Below, piece by piece: positions 26,143 to 34,395 of a stretch of 64,000 nt of DNA (position 1 is the stretch's first letter; each line of letters begins with the position of its first letter). Below the pieces are notes generated by a model. The model did not search any database and was not told the DNA's origin. It was given only the letters and a program-made list of their open reading frames with translations. Position numbers and translations under genes: made by a program. The DNA is from Shewanella carassii (GTDB taxonomy: Bacteria > Pseudomonadota > Gammaproteobacteria > Enterobacterales > Shewanellaceae). Location of the stretch: assembly GCF_002777975.1 (NCBI RefSeq), contig NZ_NGVS01000013.1, positions 62,001 to 126,000 of the forward strand, in the 5' to 3' direction.

Positions 26143-26268
26143 TTACTCTATCACCTGTACCTGATTGGCCAGGGAGGTTTCGACGTAATAGATGCCACCT
26201 AAAATTGCGCCACAAAACAGAATGGCAAACAGGATGATTCCCAGGTTATTTTTGAGAAATGCCAACAT
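26143..26268 (-). CDS. 41-residue single-helix membrane protein
   Basis: A short gene reading MLAFLKNNLGIILFAILFCG and continuing AILGGIYYVET to a TAA at 26143. It has a basic N-terminus, one membrane helix (about residues 9-28) and a short periplasmic tail. AAAGGA lies about seven bases before the ATG, and the hydrophobic pattern is not that of a chance frame. It converges with the zinc-ribbon gene. No family recognised; small proteins of this shape often modulate larger membrane complexes. Confidence 0.55.
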   Translation of the reverse strand: MLAFLKNNLGIILFAILFCGAILGGIYYVETSLANQVQVIE

Positions 26269-26494
26269 AGCTTTTCCTTTGGTTGATGCCTATTGCATGG
26301 CTGATACTGTATCGCTTAAACCTTATCCGGCAGAGCTTAAGCAGAACTTAATCGCCTGTCGTGTCAGCAAAATATCTTCAACATAGATTGCAAATTTACA
26401 CATTTTGTAACGCTTGCAGCTTTATTTTCCCTCAGTAACCTTGTTGCAACCTTTGTCTCAGCTGACTTAAACTAGCGCCGGATCTGTCTGGGGG

Positions 26495-26794
26495 ATGTTA
26501 GGTTTGGATATCGCTGTTCGTACAAGAAGCACTATTGCAATATGGCTTGCCGCCATATTGGTGCTCTTGTCTGTGGCTGCGTCGGCCCACAGCATTTCCC
26601 ATCTCGAAGAGGGGCACAAGACTCACTGTACTCTCTGCTTCCATCAGCATCAGCTGAATAAGGTCATGCCCGGCACCGGGCTGCATCTGGATGCTGTCAA
26701 ACAATCCTATATCAGAGCCAGTTTTACGGCTTCTTCCTGGCAGGCGCCCCACGTTCGCCTGTTTAACAGCCGTGCACCCCCTGTTACAGCCTGA
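26495..26794 (+). CDS. Small His/Cys-rich exported protein upstream of the metal uptake genes
   Basis: A protein of about 99 residues with a signal-like helix (IAIWLAAILVLLSVAASA) and then a metal-binding-looking stretch: HSISHLEEGHKTHCTLCFHQ with CxxC and several His. It resembles the DUF2946/DUF2607 type of small proteins often found beside metal transport genes. Start uncertain: ATG 26495 sits immediately after GGGG; a TTG at 26504 has better spacing. It precedes the His-rich barrel gene by 81 bases on the same strand. Likely a periplasmic metal-handling accessory, by context. Confidence 0.6.
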   Translation: MLGLDIAVRTRSTIAIWLAAILVLLSVAASAHSISHLEEGHKTHCTLCFHQHQLNKVMPGTGLHLDAVKQSYIRASFTASSWQAPHVRLFNSRAPPVTA

Positions 26795-26875
26795 ATTTAA
26801 AGAAACTGCTATTTAAATTTTGCTATCGACCGCATCGAATTGCGGTGCGATGACTGCTGTATTTCAGGAGCTAAA

Positions 26876-28081
26876 ATGACTGTTTTTTCAACTCGTATTT
26901 CGCCTCTGGCCTTGGCCTTTGGCTTGGTTTCCACCTGTGCAATGGCCCAGGACCCTACGCTGACCAATCCGGCGATCAGTGCGGTTTTGGATGGCTATTA
27001 TCAAACGGCGGATCGTCCCTTGGCCGAGCGTCAGGAAGGTTTTGGTCTGGGGGAAACCGAACTGGCACTCAGCGCTAATATTGATGATATGTTCTATGGA
27101 AAAGTCACCACCATCATAGAAAACCATGATGGTGATACCGAAGTGGAGCTGGAAGAGGCTTTTATTCAAACTTTGGCGATGCCGGCTGGGTTTGCGGTGC
27201 GTGCCGGTCGTTTCCTGTCTGACGTGGGCTATCTCAATAACCAACACCCGCACTCGGATGCCTTTACCGACCGACCGGCGGCTTACCGCGCCTTCCTAGG
27301 CAATCATTACTTCGATGATGGTATCCGCTTGAACTATGTGGCGCCGACTGATCTTTACTGGGTCATGGGGCTGGAGGCCTTCAAGGGCGACAAGATGCGT
27401 GCCGAGGATGAACACGGCGAGCGCGAGTTCGAGGATGTGGGTGTCTACACCGCTTACACCAAGATAGGTGGTGATATAGGGACAGACAGTTCCTGGCAGT
27501 TGGGACTGTCATATCTGCGCAATGAAAATGGCCGCCTGACCCCTTTTGAAGAGCACGCGGGTGAGGAAGAGGAGCATGATCACGGCCACGACCACGAAGG
27601 TCACAGCCATGGTGCAGCCTATACGGGTGAAAACACTTATATTGCCGACTTTGTTTATAAGTGGGCACCCAACGGCAACTACAAGTATCAGCATCTGACT
27701 GTGAGTGGTGAGTATTTCCGGGTGGCAGATTTCGTTGCCGAGGCCGGGCATGAGCATCACGAGGATGAACACGCCCATGCTGAGCCGAAAGATTACCATC
27801 AGGGCTGGTATCTGAGCGGTGTCTACCAATGGAGCCCCAGCTGGTCTACCGGGATCCGCTATGGCGAGTTGGATACCCAGCAGGCCCACGACGATCATTT
27901 CCACGGTCAGAAGCTGAAAGAAACCGAAGTTAGCCTGGCCTGGCATCACAGCCATTTCTCTACCGTAAGACTGCAGTACACCAATCAGCGTGGCACTAAT
28001 TTCGACGGTATCGAAGACGACAATGTTATCACTCTGCAATACGTTATGACTCTGGGGGCCCACGGTGCGCATCAATTCTAA
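26876..28081 (+). CDS. His-rich outer-membrane beta-barrel, probable zinc porin
   Basis: A 401-residue exported protein with a signal peptide ending CAMA. Amphipathic strands are regular throughout (KVTTIIENHDGD, FAVRAGRFLSDVGYLNNQHP, WQLGLSYLRNENG, VSLAWHHSHFSTVRLQYTNQ) and it ends in an aromatic residue (HQF), as barrels do. Two putative loops are packed with His, Asp and Glu: residues about 222-243 (GEEEEHDHGHDHEGHSHG) and about 291-310 (GHEHHEDEHAHAEPKDYH). CAGGAG precedes the ATG. The next gene, a ZnuA-like binding protein, starts before this one stops. Inferred role: capture or passage of zinc across the outer membrane. Confidence 0.72.
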   Translation: MTVFSTRISPLALAFGLVSTCAMAQDPTLTNPAISAVLDGYYQTADRPLAERQEGFGLGETELALSANIDDMFYGKVTTIIENHDGDTEVELEEAFIQTLAMPAGFAVRAGRFLSDVGYLNNQHPHSDAFTDRPAAYRAFLGNHYFDDGIRLNYVAPTDLYWVMGLEAFKGDKMRAEDEHGEREFEDVGVYTAYTKIGGDIGTDSSWQLGLSYLRNENGRLTPFEEHAGEEEEHDHGHDHEGHSHGAAYTGENTYIADFVYKWAPNGNYKYQHLTVSGEYFRVADFVAEAGHEHHEDEHAHAEPKDYHQGWYLSGVYQWSPSWSTGIRYGELDTQQAHDDHFHGQKLKETEVSLAWHHSHFSTVRLQYTNQRGTNFDGIEDDNVITLQYVMTLGAHGAHQF

Positions 28082-28973
28082 ATTTGTCGGCCTGGCCACG
28101 GCCGCTTTGACTCTGGTGGCCAGTTGGCAGGCTCAGGCCAGCCTGAATATTTTTGCCTGTGAACCTGAATATGCCGCGTTGGCCAAGAGCTTGGCACCGG
28201 ATGCGGACATCTATTCGGCCACAACGGCCTTGCAGGATCCTCACCAGGTGCAGGCGCGGCCCAGTTTGATCGCCAAGATGCGCCAGGCGGATCTGGCGGT
28301 CTGCGCCGGTGCGGATCTGGAAATCGGTTGGTTGCCTATGCTGCAGATGAAATCTTCCAACGCCAAGGTGCGCTCTACGGATCAGGGGCTGTTTTTTGCA
28401 GCCGATCAGGTTGAGACCCTGGATAAGCTGGATTCGGTCGACCGCAGCATGGGGGATGTGCACGCCAAGGGGAATCCGCATCTGCACTTTGACCCTTATC
28501 GGATGCTGGATATCGCCAAGGCGCTGAGCGCCAAGCTGGTGGCCCTGGATCCTCAAGGAAAAGCCGACTATGAGGCTGCGCTCAAGGCATTCAGCGAGCG
28601 TTGGCAGCAGGCTATTCCCAACTGGGAGGCCGAAGCGGCATCACTCAAGGGCAAGAAGGTTATCGCCTATCACACCAGTTTCCGCTATCTGTTCAACTGG
28701 TTGGGAGTTTCTCAGGTCGCGGATCTTGAGCCCAAGCCCGGGTTGCCCCCCAGCAGTTCACACTTGGCTTCGCTGCTTGAGCGGGCAGGGCAAGGGGATG
28801 TCAGTGCCGTGGTAGTGGCATCCTATCAGGATGAACGTGGCGCCAACTGGTTGGGTGAAAGAGCCAAGCTGCCGGTATTGGTATTGCCCATGTCGGTAGG
28901 TGGTAACGCCCAGAGCCAGGATCTTTTCAGCCTGTATGACAGCGCCATCTCGCTGCTCAAGAGCGTGAATTGA
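28065..28973 (+). CDS. ZnuA-like metal ABC transporter substrate-binding protein
   Basis: A 302-residue periplasmic protein with a signal peptide (1-25, ending QAQA). It shows the cluster A-I (ZnuA/TroA) pattern: NIFACEPEYAALAKSLAPD, the first metal His in LQDPHQVQARPS, the second region in NPHLHFDPYRML, the third in IAYHTSFRYLFNWLG, and ADLEPKPGLPPSSSHL. The long His/Asp-rich loop of classic ZnuA is absent; the His-rich function may be served by the neighbouring barrel. It starts with GTG inside the barrel gene (17-base overlap) and overlaps or abuts the permease gene, so all three are one operon. Confidence 0.85.
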   Translation: MRINSKFVGLATAALTLVASWQAQASLNIFACEPEYAALAKSLAPDADIYSATTALQDPHQVQARPSLIAKMRQADLAVCAGADLEIGWLPMLQMKSSNAKVRSTDQGLFFAADQVETLDKLDSVDRSMGDVHAKGNPHLHFDPYRMLDIAKALSAKLVALDPQGKADYEAALKAFSERWQQAIPNWEAEAASLKGKKVIAYHTSFRYLFNWLGVSQVADLEPKPGLPPSSSHLASLLERAGQGDVSAVVVASYQDERGANWLGERAKLPVLVLPMSVGGNAQSQDLFSLYDSAISLLKSVN

Positions 28974-28975
28974 TT

Positions 28976-29737
28976 ATGGACAGCGGACTGTTCAGCATAC
29001 TCCTGCCGGCCTTTGTGGCCGGCCTGCTGGTGCTCTCAACCCATGTGGTATTGGGGCGCCAGGTGTTGAAGCGCGGGATCATCTTTATCGATCTGGCGAT
29101 TGCCCAAGTCGCGGCACTGGGGGCGATAGTGGCGCATCTTAACCATGATCTGGAGGATATTCCTTATTCTCATGTATGGATGCCGGCATTGTTTGCCCTG
29201 GCCGGGGCCGGAATCATAGCCTGGTTGTCACGTAAAATGGCCTCTGAACTGGAGGCCATGATCGGCTGCTTCTACGTGTTGGCTGCTGTGACTGCCATGT
29301 TGTTGCTCTCCAACGACCCCCATGGTGCCGAGCTGCTCAAGCAGCTGATGTCGGGGCAGATCCTTTGGGTCAACTGGCCACAACTGATCTTGCCGGCTCT
29401 GGTTTATGCTCTGGTGTTGGGGCTATTGCTGTGGCGCCCGTCTTTGCTCAATGGCGCCGTGTTTTATCCCCTGTTTGCCCTGGTGATAACCCTGTCGGTG
29501 GAGCTGGTGGGTGTCTATTTAGTGTTCAGCACCTTGATTCTGCCGGCACTGGCGTTGAATAAATACAGCGGCCGTTTCGCACTTGGCTGGGCCTATCTGG
29601 TCGGAGTATTGGGTTATGTCGCCGGTCTGTGGGCCTCGGCGAGTTATGACCTGCCTAGTGGGGCCGCTATAGTGGCTACACTGGCTCTGAGTGCGCTGCT
29701 GTTTCGTATACTGCTAAGTTTCAGCGATCGTCCCTGA
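28976..29737 (+). CDS. ABC-3 family metal ABC transporter permease
   Basis: A 253-residue inner-membrane protein with about eight helices and the ZnuB/TroC plan: FVAGLLVLSTHVVLGRQVLK, then IFIDLAIAQVAALGAIVAHL where the family has a conserved G-I-x-x-x-D-x-x-x-A region, and later YLVFSTLILPALALNKYSG. It should form the membrane channel for metal delivered by the upstream binding protein. ATG 28976 is used; a TTG at 28970 overlaps the previous stop. No ATP-binding subunit gene follows: the operon ends at the terminator at 29764. Confidence 0.85.
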   Translation: MDSGLFSILLPAFVAGLLVLSTHVVLGRQVLKRGIIFIDLAIAQVAALGAIVAHLNHDLEDIPYSHVWMPALFALAGAGIIAWLSRKMASELEAMIGCFYVLAAVTAMLLLSNDPHGAELLKQLMSGQILWVNWPQLILPALVYALVLGLLLWRPSLLNGAVFYPLFALVITLSVELVGVYLVFSTLILPALALNKYSGRFALGWAYLVGVLGYVAGLWASASYDLPSGAAIVATLALSALLFRILLSFSDRP

Positions 29738-29763
29738 GTCCAGGCCGCTGAGAACTAACCTCC

Positions 29764-29790
29764 AAATGCGGCCCGGCGGCCGCATTTTTT
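29764..29790 (+). terminator. Rho-independent terminator after the metal permease
   Basis: Arms AAATGCGGCC and GGCCGCATTT pair perfectly around a four-base loop and end in a run of six T. It closes the metal uptake operon. Confidence 0.85.
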
Positions 29791-29886
29791 CTGCTGTTAA
29801 AAATCAGCGCACAGATGTAAACAAAAGATTGAGCCACAGCAGGCCTGTAGCTATACTGTCCGCCGTTGCATAAGTGGAGTAAATTT

Positions 29887-30630
29887 ATGCTGTTGATAGT
29901 CCGTTCTCTGCTGCTGGCAGTGCTCTTGTTGCTGGCCTTTGTTTTTGGTGGCATTTTTTGCATCTTGCGTCCAAGACACAGGGATAATGTACACCTGTTT
30001 GCCCGACTGTTTTCGGCGGTAGCCCCTATATTGGGTGTTAAAGTCATAGTGCGAGCAGGCAAAACCAACCCGGGTGAGCCCTGTATCTTTCTGGCGAACC
30101 ATCAAAATAATTTCGATATGTTTACCCACACGGCTGCGGTTCCCAAAGGTACTGTCAGTCTGGGGAAGAAGAGCCTGTTGTGGATGCCACTTTTTGGTCA
30201 GCTTTATTGGCTTTCGGGTAATATTCTCATCGATCGCAAGAACCGTGCCCGCGCCTTTGAAACCATGGCCGAGACGGCGCGCAAGATCAAGGAGAAATGT
30301 CTCTCTGTGTGGATCTTTCCTGAGGGTACCCGTAGTCGCGGTCGCGGTCTGTTGCCCTTTAAGGCTGGAGCATTTCATACCGCCATAGCCGCCGGAGTGC
30401 CTATGGTGCCGGTGCTGGCTTCCAATCAATGCCATATCAAGCTCAACCGCTGGAACAATGGCGTGGTGATCATTGAGATGATGGAGCCTGTGGCGACTAC
30501 CGGTCTAAGCAAGGCCAATGTCAAAGAGTTATCCGATAAGATCCATGCCACCATGGCCAGCAAGCTGAAACAACTGAATGCCGAGGCGGCAGCACTTATG
30601 GGTAAAACTGTGCCAGCGGATATCGTATAA
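29887..30630 (+). CDS. plsC: 1-acyl-sn-glycerol-3-phosphate acyltransferase
   Basis: A 247-residue inner-membrane enzyme that acylates lysophosphatidate to phosphatidate in phospholipid synthesis. An N-terminal helix (about 3-23) is followed by the acyltransferase blocks: NHQNNFD (HX4D catalytic motif), GNILIDRKNRARAFE, FPEGTRSRG and VPMVPVLASN. ATG 29887 has GTGGAG eight bases upstream; an ATG at 29866 is possible but lacks one. rraB follows after 31 bases and may be co-transcribed. Confidence 0.92.
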   Translation: MLLIVRSLLLAVLLLLAFVFGGIFCILRPRHRDNVHLFARLFSAVAPILGVKVIVRAGKTNPGEPCIFLANHQNNFDMFTHTAAVPKGTVSLGKKSLLWMPLFGQLYWLSGNILIDRKNRARAFETMAETARKIKEKCLSVWIFPEGTRSRGRGLLPFKAGAFHTAIAAGVPMVPVLASNQCHIKLNRWNNGVVIIEMMEPVATTGLSKANVKELSDKIHATMASKLKQLNAEAAALMGKTVPADIV

Positions 30631-30661
30631 TACTCCCTGACACTTTTTTTCGGAGACAAGC

Positions 30662-31051
30662 ATGTCTAATGAACGTCTGTTGCAGGCGCAGAAGCAGGAA
30701 AACCGTGACATTATTCAGTCCTTGCTGGATGACGGTTCTGAGGCCGATGCTGAATACACCATAGAGCACCATTTTTCGTCCACTAACTTTGATCGCCTGG
30801 AGAAGGCCGCTGTCGATGCCTTTAAATTGGGCTTTGAGGTTAATGATGCCGAAGAGGTGGAGCTGGATGACGGTAGCCTGATCTTCTGTTTTGACGCTAT
30901 TGCCTACCATCAACTTGAAGCCGAGCTTCTGGATAAGGCCTGTGAGCAGTTGCTGCAGCTGGCGGTCAAGCACAAGGTCGACTATGACGGCTGGGGCACC
31001 TATTACATAGGTGACGAGCTGGAAGATGAAGACGACGAAGAGCAGGACTAA
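30662..31051 (+). CDS. rraB: Ribonuclease E inhibitor RraB
   Basis: A 129-residue acidic cytoplasmic protein that binds RNase E and dampens mRNA decay. The N-terminal helix [20 protein letters not shown], the HHFSS turn and the WGTYYIGD element near the end are those of RraB, and the very acidic tail ([11 protein letters not shown]) is typical. CGGAGACAAGC precedes the ATG. It ends at a bidirectional terminator shared with degS. Confidence 0.92.
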   Translation: MSNERLLQAQKQENRDIIQSLLDDGSEADAEYTIEHHFSSTNFDRLEKAAVDAFKLGFEVNDAEEVELDDGSLIFCFDAIAYHQLEAELLDKACEQLLQLAVKHKVDYDGWGTYYIGDELEDEDDEEQD

Positions 31052-31065
31052 GTCCTGTTACCAAT

Positions 31066-31096
31066 AAAAACACCGGGTTCTCGACCCGGTGTTTTT
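31066..31096. terminator. Bidirectional rho-independent terminator (rraB/degS)
   Basis: Arms AAAAACACCGGGT and ACCCGGTGTTTTT flank a five-base loop between converging rraB and degS, giving a T run on both strands. Confidence 0.88.
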
Positions 31097-31127
31097 GTCT
31101 CTGCCTGTTTTGCTGGCAGATTTATTT

Positions 31128-32204
31128 TCAGTTGTAGTCGACCGGCTTCTCACCTATTACAACCGGAAACTCTATCTGTTTACCTGCACGGATCACTTGC
31201 AGGGTAACCTTGGTACCGGGTGTGGTTTCGGCAATCCTGTCCATCAGCATATAGATGCGGGTAACTTCTTCGCCCTGATACTGAGTGATCACATCTCTGG
31301 GCCTCAGACCGGCCAGTGCTGCCGGGCCATTGGGTTCTATGCCGGTCACTACTACACCGCGAAGATCCGGCAAGTTGAGTATTTGTGCCACAACCGGGCT
31401 GACGTCTTCACCTGAGATCCCCAAGGCACCGCGAATCACCCGGCCATCCTTGATCAGTTTACCCATGACCGCATAGGCCAGCTTGATGGGAATAGCGAAG
31501 TTGATGCCATGGCCCCCCCCTTCACCGCCTATCTGGAAGGCGGCGGTATTAATGCCTATCAGACCACCATGGGTGTCTATCAGGGCGCCACCCGAGTTAC
31601 CGGCATTGATGGCGGCATCGGTTTGCAGAAAGTCCAGATAACCTGTACTCAAGCCGTTACGCCCTGTGGCACTGATGATCCCCTGAGTGATGGTTTGCCC
31701 CAGGTTATAGGGATTACCTATGGCTAGCACCACATCGCCTACTTGAGGAGGGCTGTCGAGATTCACTGGTACCACGGGTAGGTTCTCGCCTTGGATTTCC
31801 AGCACGGCGAGGTCAGTTTCCGGATCCTGACCGACGACTTCGGCACCGAATTTTCGACCATCCTGCAATGCCACCACAATTTCATCGGCCTTCTTGACCA
31901 CATGATAGTTGGTGAGAATGTAGCCTTCCTTGCTCATGATGACGCCTGAGCCCAGACCCTGCAGTAAACCACCATCCAGAGGTCGGCTCTGATTGATACC
32001 CAGGCTGTAGATGTTCACTACTGCTGGCGCGGCGCGGCGTACCGCCTTGGCAAAGGACAGCTCTGCACCACTGTTCCCCCTGAACTGCAACAGGTTGCCA
32101 CCGAGATTGCCTTCGCCCAGAAAACGGTTGGCCAGCAAAAAGATGGCTGCCATAACCAGGCCAAAGACCACTGCTTTGCAGATATAGATCAGGGTTTCTT
32201 TCAT
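31128..32204 (-). CDS. degS: Outer-membrane stress sensor protease DegS
   Basis: A 358-residue trypsin-like protease anchored by one N-terminal helix (about 6-26). The catalytic triad is readable as His101 (LTNYHVV), Asp131 (PETDLAVL) and Ser204 (NAGNSGGAL), followed by a single PDZ domain (about 255-350). In E. coli, mis-folded porin C-termini bind the PDZ domain and DegS then cleaves RseA, releasing sigma-E. It lies downstream of degQ on the same strand, as in E. coli, but a terminator at 32336 separates the two. Confidence 0.95.
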   Translation of the reverse strand: MKETLIYICKAVVFGLVMAAIFLLANRFLGEGNLGGNLLQFRGNSGAELSFAKAVRRAAPAVVNIYSLGINQSRPLDGGLLQGLGSGVIMSKEGYILTNYHVVKKADEIVVALQDGRKFGAEVVGQDPETDLAVLEIQGENLPVVPVNLDSPPQVGDVVLAIGNPYNLGQTITQGIISATGRNGLSTGYLDFLQTDAAINAGNSGGALIDTHGGLIGINTAAFQIGGEGGGHGINFAIPIKLAYAVMGKLIKDGRVIRGALGISGEDVSPVVAQILNLPDLRGVVVTGIEPNGPAALAGLRPRDVITQYQGEEVTRIYMLMDRIAETTPGTKVTLQVIRAGKQIEFPVVIGEKPVDYN

Positions 32205-32335
32205 TGTGATGATATTGCTGAATATTAAAAAAGGCTCGTTAGATTAGCATGTTTCTTACGGTTCGGAGCAATAGTTCAGAACAATAGTCACGTGATAAAC
32301 AGCAGATTCTGTAGAGCACTTTAACCGTTGAAAAT

Positions 32336-32365
32336 AAAACAGCGGGGTAATTCCCCGCTGTTTTT
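32336..32365. terminator. Terminator between degQ and degS
   Basis: Arms AAAACAGCGGGG and CCCCGCTGTTTT with a TAATT loop. It lies just beyond the degQ stop codon on the minus strand and is followed there by T-rich sequence. Confidence 0.8.
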
Positions 32366-32374
32366 ACGCCATGG

Positions 32375-33730
32375 TTAACCCCTGAGGATCAGATACAGGC
32401 TGCTGTTGCCCCTGACTATCTTCAGCGCCACCGCGCCTTGCTGCTCTTTGAGCTCCTCTTTCAGAGCCTTGAGCGTGGTGGTCTTGGTGCGGTTGACCCC
32501 AATAATCAGGTCACCCTTTTGTAAACCACTCATAGCCGCTGGAGAATTCTGGGCGATATCGGTGATCTCGATACCTTTCTTGCTGTTCTCCAGAGTGGCA
32601 CCGGCCAACATCGGATGAACAGCGCCAGCTGCGGTTTCTTTCACTTGGCTGGCTTCACCCAGGGTGACTTTGACCGTCTTGTCATCACCATCACGTATTA
32701 AGCCAAGCTCTACCTTGCTACCGGCACCCATGGTACCAATCTTGGCTCGCAGTTCCTGGAAGCTCTTGATCTTACGGCCATTGATACTCACGATAATATC
32801 ACCGGCCTTGATGCCCGCCTTGTCGGCGGCGCTGCCTTCCATTACTTCACTGACAAAGCCGCCATGCTGGGTCTCGAGACCGAAGCCTTGAGCCAGTTCA
32901 TTGTCTAGATCTCGGCCCATGACCCCCAGCACGCCGCGGCGCACTTCGCCGTGTTCGATGATCTGATCCACCAAGCTATGAACCATGTTGGCTGGGATCG
33001 CGAAGCCGATACCTACGTTACCGCCGCCGGGAGCCACAATGGCGGTATTGATACCGATAAGCTCGCCGCGCAGGTTAACCAAGGCGCCGCCTGAGTTACC
33101 GCTGTTGATGGCGGCATCGGTTTGAATGAAGTTTTCCAGCATCTCTATGCCAAGGCCGGTGCGCCCCAAGGCACTGACGATACCCGAGGTGACGGTTTGC
33201 CCAAGACCGAAGGGGTTACCTATGGCCACGGCGAAGTCGCCAACCCTTAAGTCATCCGAATCGGCAGACTTGACTGCCGTGAGGTTGTCGGCCTCAATCT
33301 GCAGCAGAGCGATATCGGCGTCTTTATCCTTACCTATTAATTTGGCCTTGATCTCACGACCGTCGTGTAGACCCACCTGAATATCATCGGCACCATCAAT
33401 CACATGGTTGTTGGTGACTATATAGCCCTTATCCGCATCTATGATGACACCGGAGCCCAGGCCGCGGAAGGGGCGCTCCTGTACTTGCTCCTGTGGGGCG
33501 TTGGGGCCGAAGAAGTAGCGGAAGATATCCGGTACCCGTTGACGAGAAACTTGAGTGCCGGAAACAGCCACAGAGACAACTGCCGGAGTGGTCTGTTCCA
33601 ACATGGGAGCCAGACTCGGCATGGTTTGGCCGTCTACGGCTTGTGGCAAAGCGGCCTGTGAAACAACCGGGGCCAGTGTCAGAGTAGCCCCCAGCAGGGC
33701 GGCGGAAACAAGAGATAACTTGGTTTTCAT
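32375..33730 (-). CDS. degQ: Periplasmic serine protease/chaperone DegQ (Do family)
   Basis: A 451-residue secreted protease with a signal peptide (1-27). The triad is His109 (TNNHV), Asp139 (DADIALLQ) and Ser213 (NSGNSGGAL). Two PDZ domains follow (about 255-345 and 370-445). The loop between residues 60 and 90 (RQRVPDIFRYFFG) is the regulatory LA loop region. DegQ degrades or refolds damaged envelope proteins as a multimer. The length is nearer DegQ than DegP, and the zapG neighbour matches E. coli degQ. AGGAG precedes the ATG. A sigma-E-like promoter is proposed at 33827. Confidence 0.93.
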   Translation of the reverse strand: MKTKLSLVSAALLGATLTLAPVVSQAALPQAVDGQTMPSLAPMLEQTTPAVVSVAVSGTQVSRQRVPDIFRYFFGPNAPQEQVQERPFRGLGSGVIIDADKGYIVTNNHVIDGADDIQVGLHDGREIKAKLIGKDKDADIALLQIEADNLTAVKSADSDDLRVGDFAVAIGNPFGLGQTVTSGIVSALGRTGLGIEMLENFIQTDAAINSGNSGGALVNLRGELIGINTAIVAPGGGNVGIGFAIPANMVHSLVDQIIEHGEVRRGVLGVMGRDLDNELAQGFGLETQHGGFVSEVMEGSAADKAGIKAGDIIVSINGRKIKSFQELRAKIGTMGAGSKVELGLIRDGDDKTVKVTLGEASQVKETAAGAVHPMLAGATLENSKKGIEITDIAQNSPAAMSGLQKGDLIIGVNRTKTTTLKALKEELKEQQGAVALKIVRGNSSLYLILRG

Positions 33731-33826
33731 CTATGCATTGCTCCTAATACGGGATCAAATAACCATGTATTGTTTGCCACCGAGGTGGCTGAATCATAAA
33801 GGCTCGTATGAGCGTCCGTTAACTAA

Positions 33827-33854
33827 TCCGACTTTACGCCTGGTGAAAAAGTTC
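33827..33854 (-). promoter_or_regulatory. Candidate sigma-E promoter of degQ
   Basis: On the minus strand GAACTT is followed after 17 bases by TCGGA, close to the sigma-E pattern (GGAACTT, 16, TCTGA) seen at degP and rpoE. It would give a 5' leader of about 90 bases before degQ. Spacing is one base long and the -10 has one mismatch, so this is tentative. Confidence 0.4.
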
Positions 33855-33872
33855 ATCATTCATTAATAAAGA

Positions 33873-34226
33873 TTAATTCTGCTCTGCTCTGAGCGAGGGC
33901 GTAGTTTCAACCTGGTCATCAGCATCATTGGTACTTGTTTGCATAAATGGCAAGGGGGGCAGTTGTTCCTCTTTGGCCAGTCTTTGGCTGCCTTGATTCC
34001 AATGCTGATTGAGGCGATTGATCTGTTCTGTCAGTTGTCCCAATAGTGCTCGCTGTTCGGCCAGATGATCACTGACTTCCTGCTTGTGTTGGCTCAATTC
34101 CATCTTGCTGCGCTCTATGGCTGCCCCTTTACTGCTCTTGCCGAGCCCGCGGCTGACCAAGGTCTTGCCGATATAACCCAGTATCAACCCCAGAATAAAA
34201 GCCGCAAATACCAGTGGCCATTCCAT
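33873..34226 (-). CDS. zapG: ZapG/YhcB family cell-division and envelope protein
   Basis: A 117-residue protein with one N-terminal membrane helix (WPLVFAAFILGLILGYIG) followed by a long coiled coil (SKMELSQHKQEVSDHLAEQR and LLGQLTEQINRLNQHW) and a polar tail. This is the DUF1043/YhcB architecture. E. coli YhcB affects division, cell shape and envelope biogenesis. It sits beside degQ and divergent to zapE exactly as in E. coli. AAGGAG precedes the ATG. Confidence 0.9.
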   Translation of the reverse strand: MEWPLVFAAFILGLILGYIGKTLVSRGLGKSSKGAAIERSKMELSQHKQEVSDHLAEQRALLGQLTEQINRLNQHWNQGSQRLAKEEQLPPLPFMQTSTNDADDQVETTPSLRAEQN

Positions 34227-34395
34227 ATCGACTCCTTAAATTTGTCTTTGTGTCTTGCTGCGCTTGCCCTATCCCGTGGGGATATGGGCAAAATATACCC
34301 CGAGCTAAGGTCTCATGATACCATTTGCCGCCCCGACTCTGTTACGTGAGTTAGGTTAGGTACCCATCAAATAAGGTTAAAAGAGAAGAATTCAA

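Noticed and set aside
26387-26494. A Zur box before the metal uptake genes
   Set aside because: No good match to the palindromic Zur consensus could be read, although zinc control remains likely by context.
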